Below are positions 17,455-26,306 of a stretch of 64,000 nt of DNA, piece by piece (position 1 is the first letter of the stretch; each line of letters opens with the position of its first letter). Made by a program: the position numbers and the translations under genes. The stretch spans positions 124,001-188,000 of the forward strand of contig OY760427.1 of assembly GCA_963663495.1 (NCBI GenBank), read 5' to 3'. This DNA comes from G963663495 sp963663495 (lineage in GTDB: Bacteria > Bacteroidota > Rhodothermia > Rhodothermales > Bin80). The notes beneath the pieces were generated by a model, which was not told where the DNA came from, searched no databases, and saw only the letters and a list, made by a program, of their open reading frames with translations.

Positions 17455-20016
17455 GTGTTGACCGTCTTTTTCGGAATGGTTGTAGGTCTCGGCCAAGCCT
17501 CGTCGCCTGGCTGTCAGCCAGATTGTACTGTACCTGCCACGTTTGTTGACACCCGTATCTCAATTGACGGTAACTTCGAAGAACCTGGCTGGAGAATGGC
17601 AGCACCAGCATCGGGATTCCTGCAGTATACACCAGTCGAATCGGCGCCAGCCAGTTTCCATACAGAGGTGCGCCTCTTGCATGACGAACGCACCCTGTAT
17701 GTGGGAGCCACGATGCACGACCCCCGGCCGGCCAAGATCCGAAGGGTGTTGGGCAGGAGGGACTACGTAAATTCATCCGATTGGTTTGTCCTCGCGTTGG
17801 ACGCTTTCAATGACAATCGGACTGCGTTTCATTTTGCTGTCAATGCCGCAGGAGTACAGGTGGACGGCATGAGCGCAGACAATGGACAAGCTATAACGGC
17901 AGGTTCCATACCTATCCATGTGGATGCAGCCTTTAGGTTCAATAGCGCTTGGGACGCTGAATGGCAGGCGAGTACTCGACCAGACAGCTCTGGATGGACT
18001 GCAGAAATCGCCATACCTCTGTCGCAACTTCCGCTCACAGGGGGGAGTCGGATGCACTGGGGCGTCAACTTTCAGCGCATCATTGCACGAAAGGCTGAAC
18101 TGGACGAATGGGCACTGGTACGAACGGTGGACCGAGGTGGGGGAACAGTGCAGCGGTTCGGCACAGTATCTTTCGAGGCTGGAATTGCCCGCACAGTTCG
18201 CCGGTCCGCACTCTTGAACCTGGATGTATTACACGGAGTCGAATACCGCGCCAAGAATGGGGAAAGAGAACGCGTCTTCGAATTTGCGGGCGGCCTGCCA
18301 GGTGCAGAATTCGAGCTGACTCCTGTTCCCGCAATAAACTTGGGAATGGCCTTAGTGCCGCGTTTCACACCTGAGGGCTTTTACGAATTCCTGCGCTGGC
18401 CTTCGCTTGATTATTCTGAACAGGGCGGGTTTGTCCAAGGCAGGGTTTTTTCAGTGGCGCAGCAATTATTGTCGACCCCGGAAATTGCAGGCATAGCACC
18501 ATTCCATCCCCCATGGGAATCAGGCCATACATATCCCATACTAGGCACCTCTTCGCTGCACGGCAGGCTGACACCCGGGTTGACGGTTGCGGCACTTAGC
18601 AGCGTGACCGCCTCACACGACCAAGCCATACGTTTTGGGCATGCAATCCGTATGACGCATGATACCGGCAAGTTTTCGAGATTGGGCCTTACTGCGACGG
18701 TAGGCCCCGATGGCGCCATATTGACCCAGATTCAGCAGGCATTACCGGGGAGAATTGAGCGCGAGCATCTATACTCCCCTGCCGTTGCCTCCGTTGATTG
18801 GGATCTCCGATTCAAGCAAAACACACATCGGTTAACCGGACAGTTCTCTCTTTCTCGCGAGCGACATTTTCTGCTTTCTCGAAGATCGTACAGTCAAGCC
18901 ACAAACGCAGAAGTCGAACTCGTGGAAACTCACGATTACACTCCGTGGAAGGCAAATGGCTCGTTGGGCGGGTTTGCGACGAGGCTCAATATTGAACAGC
19001 TTGATCGGTTGAGCAACGGCTTTGGCCGTGCGGAGATCGTTGCCGACGGGTACAGGGTTAGCATGAATGGTACTAGCGGCTACGCGGACCGGGTGACCGC
19101 AGCAGTAGGTGTGTCGCGCGTACTAAAGGGCGGTGGGCGCATAATTCGCAAGGGCCGTGCTGCAGCAGAAATAGCCCACCGCCGTACGTACACAGGGTTC
19201 AAATCGGTGTCTACGTCTGCGACGGGGTATGCTACGGTTCTAACCGGGGCCTTTAATCGTGTGACAGCCGCAGCCGGCATCGGTAGGCTTCGGTCGAGCA
19301 TTTGGCAACTGCACCTTGATTTCGCTGCGTCCACGGATGCACGAAGCATCTGGGTAATCACACCGAGAATCGCGGCGACCGTCCGCAGCGATGGAAAAAG
19401 CAGCTGGGGCGCTTCAGGTGAAATCATAGGAAACCTCGGATCGAGGATGGTGCTGACCACCAATATTGGGATTGCCCACCTCAATCCCGTTGGTGCCGAT
19501 TGCATTCGGGCGAATCGAACGCATCGACCATTCTCCGGGGACAGTCCTGCACCGTTTGGCAGGTGGCCTGATTACGCATTTTCCGGGGCTTGGCAGTCTT
19601 GCCTATACAGTCAAGACCTGTACTTTGGATCGAACCTCGGAATAACGATATATCGGGATCTAGCTACGGTTAGAGCGTCGTCCAGACTTGGATTTGGGCG
19701 CGTACGCGCGGTCTTAGCCTTACTGTCCAATCTGGATCTGGAAGTCGGAGCAGCGCTCCAAGCGACCGGGGAGCGGCAGCCAAGTAACCCTGAGGGGCAG
19801 CGCGTCCTTATCAGTAGCCGCGCGGACACATTCTTGGGAATCCGTTGGCAGTTTAAGAAGACTCGCATCCTGAGTATTGGGATGTACGATTCATGGTTCC
19901 ACGAGCCGAGTGCTACGGAATTACTTCGCAGCGGATGGGATTTGTTTGCTCGCCCGTTCGGCATGGCGCGCCAGCGCCTGTACATGTTCCAGTACTCAAG
20001 GAAGATCTGGCGTTAG
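17455..20016 (+). CDS. DUF5916 outer-membrane protein with N-terminal CBM9-like domain
   Basis: An 853-residue protein starting at GTG 17455 (or TTG 17458). A short hydrophobic leader is followed by a carbohydrate-binding family-9-like domain at about residues 25-215 (DGNFEEPGWRMA, EVRLLHDERTLYVGATMHD, WTAEIAIPLSQL). Beyond about 245 lies the DUF5916 region, which appears to form a beta barrel ending in YMFQYSRKIWR. These proteins are common in Bacteroidota, and their function is not established. The receptor/DUF4249 pair lies 170 bp upstream on the same strand, so shared expression is possible. Confidence 0.82.
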   Translation: MLTVFFGMVVGLGQASSPGCQPDCTVPATFVDTRISIDGNFEEPGWRMAAPASGFLQYTPVESAPASFHTEVRLLHDERTLYVGATMHDPRPAKIRRVLGRRDYVNSSDWFVLALDAFNDNRTAFHFAVNAAGVQVDGMSADNGQAITAGSIPIHVDAAFRFNSAWDAEWQASTRPDSSGWTAEIAIPLSQLPLTGGSRMHWGVNFQRIIARKAELDEWALVRTVDRGGGTVQRFGTVSFEAGIARTVRRSALLNLDVLHGVEYRAKNGERERVFEFAGGLPGAEFELTPVPAINLGMALVPRFTPEGFYEFLRWPSLDYSEQGGFVQGRVFSVAQQLLSTPEIAGIAPFHPPWESGHTYPILGTSSLHGRLTPGLTVAALSSVTASHDQAIRFGHAIRMTHDTGKFSRLGLTATVGPDGAILTQIQQALPGRIEREHLYSPAVASVDWDLRFKQNTHRLTGQFSLSRERHFLLSRRSYSQATNAEVELVETHDYTPWKANGSLGGFATRLNIEQLDRLSNGFGRAEIVADGYRVSMNGTSGYADRVTAAVGVSRVLKGGGRIIRKGRAAAEIAHRRTYTGFKSVSTSATGYATVLTGAFNRVTAAAGIGRLRSSIWQLHLDFAASTDARSIWVITPRIAATVRSDGKSSWGASGEIIGNLGSRMVLTTNIGIAHLNPVGADCIRANRTHRPFSGDSPAPFGRWPDYAFSGAWQSCLYSQDLYFGSNLGITIYRDLATVRASSRLGFGRVRAVLALLSNLDLEVGAALQATGERQPSNPEGQRVLISSRADTFLGIRWQFKKTRILSIGMYDSWFHEPSATELLRSGWDLFARPFGMARQRLYMFQYSRKIWR

Positions 20017-20502
20017 CAATATCCGCGCAGCGCAGTCGGTGAAATGGTAGCGCACTTGCGCTTAGCACGGCACTAATCTGGATGGAGCAGCTCGCAGGCT
20101 TTACCGACCGCACGGACCTACCCGGGGCCGCCAATAAGTCGCACATGCAGGTCCGGTGTAATGCCCTACTGGTGGATGTACCCTCCTCCAGCTTACAGGC
20201 TACGCAATGCTCCTGGAGTCTTTGGCTCCTGGGTCTGCGGGGGCCACGGGTAACCGAGCGTGTGTCCGGTGAATAGTATAACCCCTGCACCGGAATTCGC
20301 TTGGGCTGCTGCTACGTTGCACGGCCCGGGATTCTGGTCGTCGAATGTGTGTACCCGGCGCGTGGCACTAACCCCAAAGCAGCCATATGCAGGAAATCGA
20401 AATCCTGCCGCCGAACAATGTTCGTGTCCGAATGTGTTTCCATGGAGTCGTGTTGAGTGGACCTTTATCTCGTCTTGCAGCTGCTTTCTGTGGCAAGCGC
20501 TA
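20017..20502. other. Intergenic stretch with no recognised gene
   Basis: About 480 bp before the duplicated block. Small frames on both strands carry no family signature. A sequence near 20030 (CAGTCGGTGAAATGGTAGCGC) faintly recalls a tRNA D-arm but does not fold into a cloverleaf. Confidence 0.5.
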
Positions 20503-23366
20503 AAAGGAAATTGTTTATCGCCGGTTGATGTCTTCATCAAAACGGCTTCACGCTTTCAGGTGGGGCATGACCATCTACGGTTCGATTGGTCGCCGACCTA
20601 ATCATACTGGAACCCGTATTCGCATGGATCGTCAGAGCGTCCCGTTCGTTTGACATTGATCGTACGCCAGCTCTTTGTACATTGATACGCTTGATGACGA
20701 CGCTCGGAGCTGGATTGGGGTACAACTGCTGCTTTCCGTTGACGCAGAATCCAGCTGCTTGGTGGAAGGAGTTGGCACCGGAAGTGTTGGGCAACTAGGT
20801 TGATGTTCGTTTGCGGGCAATACTGGGGCAAGCTCTTGGGGCCTGCGACAATTAATCAATCAGGAGCTGGGGTCTTGGGTGCCAAGCACAGCAAATCGGC
20901 GCCGCATGTGATACTGCACAGGCTTGGATCCCCTTGAGAACGCTGAGCACGGGCCATTAATTTAGATGGGTAAAGAGAATGAAATTGCAAGACACCGAAT
21001 ACCGCCGTGAGGCCGAGAAACTCTTTGAGCTGCTGGAATCTATTGATCGTCCAGGAGACTATTGCACGGGGGGCAAAATGCACGTGCCGATGCCAATCGT
21101 CACCGTAGACGGAGCAGGAGATCTGTCGTTTCCCGTACCGAGGGCAAAGATTGACGCTTTGATTGGGTTAGCGGAACGCGCTCCCTATGGGAAGGGAACC
21201 ATGACATTGGTTGACCCTGCGGTTCGCGACTGTTGGCAGATTGATGCAGATCAGGTCCAGCTGGCAGGTAGTGCCTGGCAGGCCTCGTTCCGTAAGGTCA
21301 TGGATCGTGTGGCTACAGGTCTTGGGCTTGCCGATGCGGAGCTCGGTGCTAAGCTGTACAAGATGCTTGTTTACAGGCAGGGCGGGTTTTTTGCCGCCCA
21401 TCGCGATACCGAAAAAGTCGACGGAATGGTGGCGACGCTATCCGTGACGCTACCCACTAAAGGTGCTGGCGGGGAACTGGTAGTACGCCACGCACGCGAC
21501 GAAACCGTTTTTGACATGCGTGCGCAGGAGCCATCAGAACTAGCGTTCGCGGCTTTCTATGCAGACTGCCTGCACGAGGCAAGACCCATCACTGAAGGCC
21601 ACCGCATATCCCTGGTCTTTAATCTGTTCATACGTTCCGGCAAGAAATGGTCCGGGGCACCGGACTATACCGGTATTGAAGAAGAAGTCAAAGTGTGCTT
21701 AGCAGCGTTGCGGGATCACGGTAATACGGGCAAACTGGTCTGGCTACTTGAACACGAGTATACCGAGGATGGTCTTTCCTTTGACACGTTAAAGAACACC
21801 GACGCAGCCGTCGCACAGGTTCTGGGAAAGGCGGCAGAGTCTGCAGACTGGTCCATGTACGCGGCCGTGTTGCATGTTGGAGAAGTAGGCGATCCCGCGT
21901 ATGATGATGGTCCGGGTAACTGGCGTATGGAGGCCGTCGCCAGTTCGAGGTTAGCCCATGTGGCGGACTGTTGGGAATACCTGGATAACTGGGTTGCCCG
22001 TGATGGGGACCGCCCGAATCTTGGTAAGCTTTCAGTAGCCGATGGCGAAGTCTATCCGCCGGACGTGTTCGAAGATGCTGTGCCGGACGAGGAAATACTT
22101 GAAGAGTACCAAGGGAACTATGGCCCGACACTCGAACTCCTTTACCGACGTGCGGCTCTCGTTGTCTGGCCGAAGGAGAGGTCCGTGGATGTTATAGCAC
22201 GCAATGGCATCAAACACGCGGTGGAATGGGTGTCCACGCAGCAAGGCCTTATGAGTGAGACCGAAATGCGGCGCATGCTAACCCGACTAATGAGAATCTG
22301 GCCACAAGAAAGGCGAGTGCATCGGGACCACAACCTGCCTAAGATGCTCAGACTGCTGGAGGCAAACGGTAATGCCGCTCTCGCGGCGGATTTTCTTTCC
22401 AGGAATGTGCTAAACCACTACGATGGCAGCGAGAACGCAGCCCTTTCAGACCTAATTCTTATGGTTGGTCCTGAAGCTGCCAACGATATTTTACCAAGGC
22501 TGGTGGAGAAGTACATGCCGCAGCTCCCCAAGGAAATCTCCTCTTTTCTGGCACTGGTCGGAGAGAAGCTGGACAATGCCGGATCGGAGTGGCGTGATAT
22601 GGCACTAAACGTAGGGTATCTCGCCTTCTCAAATCTTGGTGTAGCGCTGGAGGCTGGCTCTGATGCCATCGTTCGTGCGGAGGCCTACAGGCTATCGCAG
22701 GAGAATGCCTCATACATCAGTTCTGCAGAGGTTGAGCGGCTAAGCATGGATCAGGCGACAATCCGCGAACTATTCATGCTTGGATGGCGCCTGGGTCTCG
22801 CCGAGGAATCTGTCAAAGCCGCTGGTATTATCGGTGAATTTCCTAAGGCCGTGCCACCAGACCGGATACTGCCTGCGGTGCTTGCTGGTTTGTACACGCA
22901 CGGGGACTTGGCCAGCACGGAGTCCTACCGTTTGCTTTGGCGGCAAGCGGTCGACTTTTTGGTTGGGCGCAGCAGTGCGCCTCCATCTGAGCCGGACGAT
23001 TGGATGCTTGATGCCAAGATTCCGGATCACTGCGAGCTTTGTACTTCACTCCGTACATTCTGCCTGGATCCCGAGGCAATTGTTTTCCGCTTCAAGGTGA
23101 ACAAGGGCCTTCGCAGGCACCTGCACGAAGCGATTGATAGATATCACCTTGATTTGGACCATGTTACCGAGCGTAAGGGAAGTCCCTATACCCTGGTCTG
23201 CACCAAGAATCGCGCTAGCTTTAAGCGGAGGCTCCGCGAGTACACGGAGGATGTGCAGACCATTGGTTTGCTTCAGGAGTTAGTGCCGAAAGATGCGCTG
23301 GGAGGGTCGGAAGCCGAGCGGCTGCAGCGTCTTGAATTAGCCGTGGCGGCAGCTGGGCGTACATAG
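20503..23366 (+). repeat. Large duplication, copy 1 (partner 26307-29168)
   Basis: DNA from AAAGGAAATTGTTTATCG at 20503 through the end of the oxygenase gene is repeated at 26307-29168. The upstream non-coding 475 bp is more diverged and contains small indels, while the coding part differs mostly by single bases. The direct orientation and 5.8-kb period point to a tandem duplication or transposon-mediated copying. Confidence 0.9.
20979..23366 (+). CDS. Large 2-oxoglutarate/Fe(II) oxygenase-domain protein, copy A
   Basis: A 795-residue protein. Residues about 60-215 carry a prolyl-4-hydroxylase-like double-stranded beta helix. The metal ligands are His141 and Asp143 (FFAAHRDTEK) and a distal His199 (CLHEARPITEGHRISLVFNL), with Arg209 as candidate 2-oxoglutarate ligand. 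The remaining 570 residues are helical and unassigned, so this is much longer than plain P4H enzymes. There is no signal peptide, so it is probably cytoplasmic. The substrate is unknown. A near-identical copy lies 5.8 kb downstream, and the sequence between is full of decayed insertion sequences. Confidence 0.75.
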   Translation: MKLQDTEYRREAEKLFELLESIDRPGDYCTGGKMHVPMPIVTVDGAGDLSFPVPRAKIDALIGLAERAPYGKGTMTLVDPAVRDCWQIDADQVQLAGSAWQASFRKVMDRVATGLGLADAELGAKLYKMLVYRQGGFFAAHRDTEKVDGMVATLSVTLPTKGAGGELVVRHARDETVFDMRAQEPSELAFAAFYADCLHEARPITEGHRISLVFNLFIRSGKKWSGAPDYTGIEEEVKVCLAALRDHGNTGKLVWLLEHEYTEDGLSFDTLKNTDAAVAQVLGKAAESADWSMYAAVLHVGEVGDPAYDDGPGNWRMEAVASSRLAHVADCWEYLDNWVARDGDRPNLGKLSVADGEVYPPDVFEDAVPDEEILEEYQGNYGPTLELLYRRAALVVWPKERSVDVIARNGIKHAVEWVSTQQGLMSETEMRRMLTRLMRIWPQERRVHRDHNLPKMLRLLEANGNAALAADFLSRNVLNHYDGSENAALSDLILMVGPEAANDILPRLVEKYMPQLPKEISSFLALVGEKLDNAGSEWRDMALNVGYLAFSNLGVALEAGSDAIVRAEAYRLSQENASYISSAEVERLSMDQATIRELFMLGWRLGLAEESVKAAGIIGEFPKAVPPDRILPAVLAGLYTHGDLASTESYRLLWRQAVDFLVGRSSAPPSEPDDWMLDAKIPDHCELCTSLRTFCLDPEAIVFRFKVNKGLRRHLHEAIDRYHLDLDHVTERKGSPYTLVCTKNRASFKRRLREYTEDVQTIGLLQELVPKDALGGSEAERLQRLELAVAAAGRT

Positions 23367-23454
23367 CCTTAATCCTGCAATATCCAAGTCGTCCCCTGTT
23401 TGGGTCTAAGAGCGCTGTTTCGGTACCTGCAGGGCCAATTGTGCCTTTTTCATG

Positions 23455-23869
23455 GGGAATTATATACGTGAGTGACCAACTGTACACAGTGAGGCACTAG
23501 TATCAATTTCACGGGTCATAGGGGTCGGTAACCCGAACGCCCCTCGCCGTGCAGAAGCCCCAATTCCGGAGGCCAGTATGTTTGCAGCCGCATTCAGGTC
23601 TGCATGATCCGCACGTCCACAGGACATACACTTGAATTTGCTCCGTGTCTTATGGTTACTCGCTTCTGTGTGCCCACACACAGAACACCGCTGACTGATA
23701 TAGGCAGCGGTAACCTTTATCACCTTGCGGCACTTATGGCTCAGCATCTGATCCAGCTGGCCCCAACCTGTTCGTAGTATCTCACGGTTGAGGCCAGACT
23801 TCTGTTTGACGTCTGTGCAAAAGCTCTCCATCGTCCCCTTAGCTGAACGTATCATCGCTGGGATCTTGA
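23455..23869 (-). pseudogene. TnpB element, 3' fragment
   Basis: The last about 137 codons of tnpB plus the right terminal repeat (GGGAATTATATACGTGAGTG at 23455 reading right) remain. The zinc finger (CSVC / CMSC) and RuvC-III Asp are present. RuvC-I and RuvC-II are gone. The fragment ends abruptly at 23869, where the IS1634 terminal sequence begins, so the IS1634 insertion or a later deletion removed the 5' part. Confidence 0.88.
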
Positions 23870-24440
23870 CCTAACTTCGCCATTTCGTAGTGCTACTAAC
23901 CTACGGAATTCTCCCGTGGCCATATTTGGACCGTTTTTTTCAGGAGCAATGGATGGTGGGATTTACCGGATCGGTTGAAGTTGGTTTAGGGTGGTTTGCC
24001 GCGATCTATCCCGGATCGTTTCCATCGGACGTAGCTCTGGTGGCTCCATCTGGAGTACGCTATCTCAACCGTTATGAAGGGACCATACGTCATGAGTCTG
24101 GAGGCTTCTGGCTCACCGGTGCACTCGCTTCCTCCACATGCTCGGTCACGGTGCGGGTCGCATCCGGATCATACACGTATCCCAGTACCGCAAAGAACTG
24201 TACCATACTCGGAGGCAGATCCTGATCCACCTCCGTGATCAGGTACCGATATTGGTTCTTAACCATCTTGGTCGTAATCCGACGAATCCTGTTCAACCTG
24301 TCTCGGATCGTCGCCTAACTATCATGAATCCCGTGTTCCTTGAGTCTGGTGCGAACCAGATGGGCAGCATGATAAGCCAGTACCGTGATGAACAGATGTC
24401 CTTCAATGCGGTCATCTCTGCTGTGGTAGTTGGGCCGTAG
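23870..24440 (-). pseudogene. IS1634-family transposase, 3' remnant with IS end
   Basis: This 571-bp block is nearly identical to the right part of the intact IS1634 element (46798 onward), starting with the terminal CCTAACTTCGCCATTTCG at 23870. It encodes the C-terminal region on the reverse strand (LNRIRRITTKMVKNQYRYL and downstream). The Trp codon in HDSWATIRD has become TAG (near 24316). A 23-bp segment present in the full element (near 46927) is missing. It stops at 24440, where similarity ends after GGGCCGTAG. Confidence 0.88.
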
Positions 24441-24441
24441 C

Positions 24442-24461
24442 CTCCCTTATTCATAAGGGAG
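24442..24461. other. Perfect 9-bp inverted repeat at an IS junction
   Basis: CTCCCTTAT, two bases, then ATAAGGGAG. It lies exactly where the IS1634 remnant ends and before the IS1380 remnant. No T-run follows. It could be an IS end or recombination scar. Confidence 0.5.
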
Positions 24462-24602
24462 TTAAGTGGCGGGGAATCGTCGTTTAATATTATGGTGTAA
24501 TATGTTGACTATACACGGTTAGAATGGAGTCTTCCGCGACGCTCAAACGTTTAGAAACCCCAATATTCATTCACCCTGTAACACGCCCGATGCCAGATCC
24601 CA

Positions 24603-26037
24603 AATCCCAAATCCAACCTTCTGTTCGCTTGTCAGTTCAATAAATACGTTAAAGTTGTACGCTCCAAGACCGATAATCTAACATCGGATGCGGGCGTCAT
24701 TCCTATGCGCCTGCTCATAGTGATCAGCACCTTGGCATGCCGACTCGCTTCCGTGCTTAAGGACAATCGGTCCTAAGCTCGGATTACGCATAGCCTTGAG
24801 GAGTTAGTGCGACAGTACCTGCTGCAACATGTGCAGGGGTGGGGACGTCAATCAGATGCGGACAAGCTTCGAAGGGACCCCGCCATGCGCGTGGCCACTT
24901 CTTCCAAAAGGGGTATGGAGGCATTACAGGACGATAGGTCCCTGGAATCCCGGCCAACCATGTCTCGCTTCGTGCGCATGTTGGCCGGGAATAAGAACTT
25001 CAAGAAGTTGCGCCTTTGTGTAGAGACATTCGCCATGGAGCACCTGCTGCAGCGTGGTGGCGGGAAGCGCCGCCCCGAGGTAGTCTTTGATGGTGGACGG
25101 TGTACCGGTAGATACGCATGGCAAGCAGCAGGGCAGCAAGTGGAACGGGTATTACAAGCGCACCATCTTTCTGCCCCTTATCGCCATATGCGGTGAGTCG
25201 GGCGACATGTTGGGGGCGGAATTGCGAGGGGGCACTCACAATGTGGTGAAGGACTGCTACGGTTTCATTCGACGCATTGGGCTGGCATTGCGTGAACATG
25301 TGGCCGACAAGGTCATTGTCCGATTGGACGCAGGCTTCAACAGTGGAGAGTTATGTGATAAGCTGGAGAACGACCGTATCGGCTATGTGATGCGTCTGAA
25401 AGGAAACGGTGTGATTGACGGGCTTGCGGCGCCTCATTTGGAGGGTGATCAGCCGTCGGACGAATGCTACCATGAACTGCGCTACCGTGCAAAGTGCTGG
25501 TCCGTAGAGCATCGTGTGGTGCTCGTGGTTGATCCGGTGCCGGGAGAGCTTTTCCCGCGGCATTTCTATCTGATCACCGATCTGGATGCAGAAGCCTATC
25601 CGGCAGAGCAGCTTGTGAATCTGTACCGGAAGAGAGGAAAGGCGGAAAAGCACTTCGGGGAGTTGAATGCGGCTTGCTCCATGGCGCTGGTTTCGGTTCC
25701 CCGTCCGAAGACACACTATAAGGGCCGACCTGTAGTGCGGGAGCCTGATGAGTCGGAGCAGGAAGCCGAGATCCGAGCCGAGAACGAGGTCCTGCTACAG
25801 GTATACCTTCTGGTGTATCAGCTCATGCATGTGGGGCGCTGCCTTATGCGGGAGCCTGACGAATCCCAGGTAAGTCTGAGCACCTATCACGAGCGTGTAC
25901 TCAAGGTGGGGGCCCGCTTCGTACAACACGCGCGCAACATCGTTATCCACATTGCCGCCAGCGCAGATGCTGCATGGGAGCAATATTGGCGACGTTATTG
26001 TCAACTCACATGGATCATGCTTCCCTTGAAGAGCTAG
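24603..26037 (+). pseudogene. IS1380-family transposase, nonsense and frameshift
   Basis: The frame from about 24603 reads FNKYVKVVRSKTDNLTSDAG, typical of the IS1380 N-terminus. A TAA follows at 24774-24776, and then sequence like THSLEELVRQYLLQHVQGWG and RPTMSRFVRMLAG. At about 25091 an extra G in GATGGTGGAC shifts the frame just at the catalytic DVDG motif. The rest (KWNGYYKRTIFLPLIAICGE through AEQLVNLYRKRGKAEKHFGE) continues in the new frame to 26037. Two independent lesions mean it is inactive. Terminal repeats were not identified. Confidence 0.85.
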
Positions 26038-26306
26038 CCAAGTCATATTGTTGCCTGCGCTCCGACACCGCAGGCGCCCAACGCGGAAAGCGGAAAGAGA
26101 AGGTAGGCAGAGGTGTGTCTACCCGACAGACATCTTCCCAAAATCTCGGTAATGTGACCGCTATCATGTCGGGAAAAGAGCCTAAACTGGTGTTTTCAGC
26201 TCCTCTCATGGTCGTCCCTTCGCATGAACAACGCACAATCGGTCCTGCAGGTACCGAAACAGCACTCTTAGACCCGAACAGGGTACGACATGAATATTGC
26301 AGGCTC
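26038..26306. other. IS debris and inverted repeat arm
   Basis: No gene is seen. The segment 26222-26285 (CATGAACAACGCACAATCGG and on through CTCTTAGACCCGAACAGGG) is an imperfect reverse complement of 23391-23454, so the IS graveyard between the oxygenase copies is bracketed by a roughly 60-bp inverted repeat. Confidence 0.6.

Noticed and set aside
20030..20075. tRNA-like segment
   Set aside because: A D-arm-like string is present but no acceptor, anticodon or T-arm pairing can be built.
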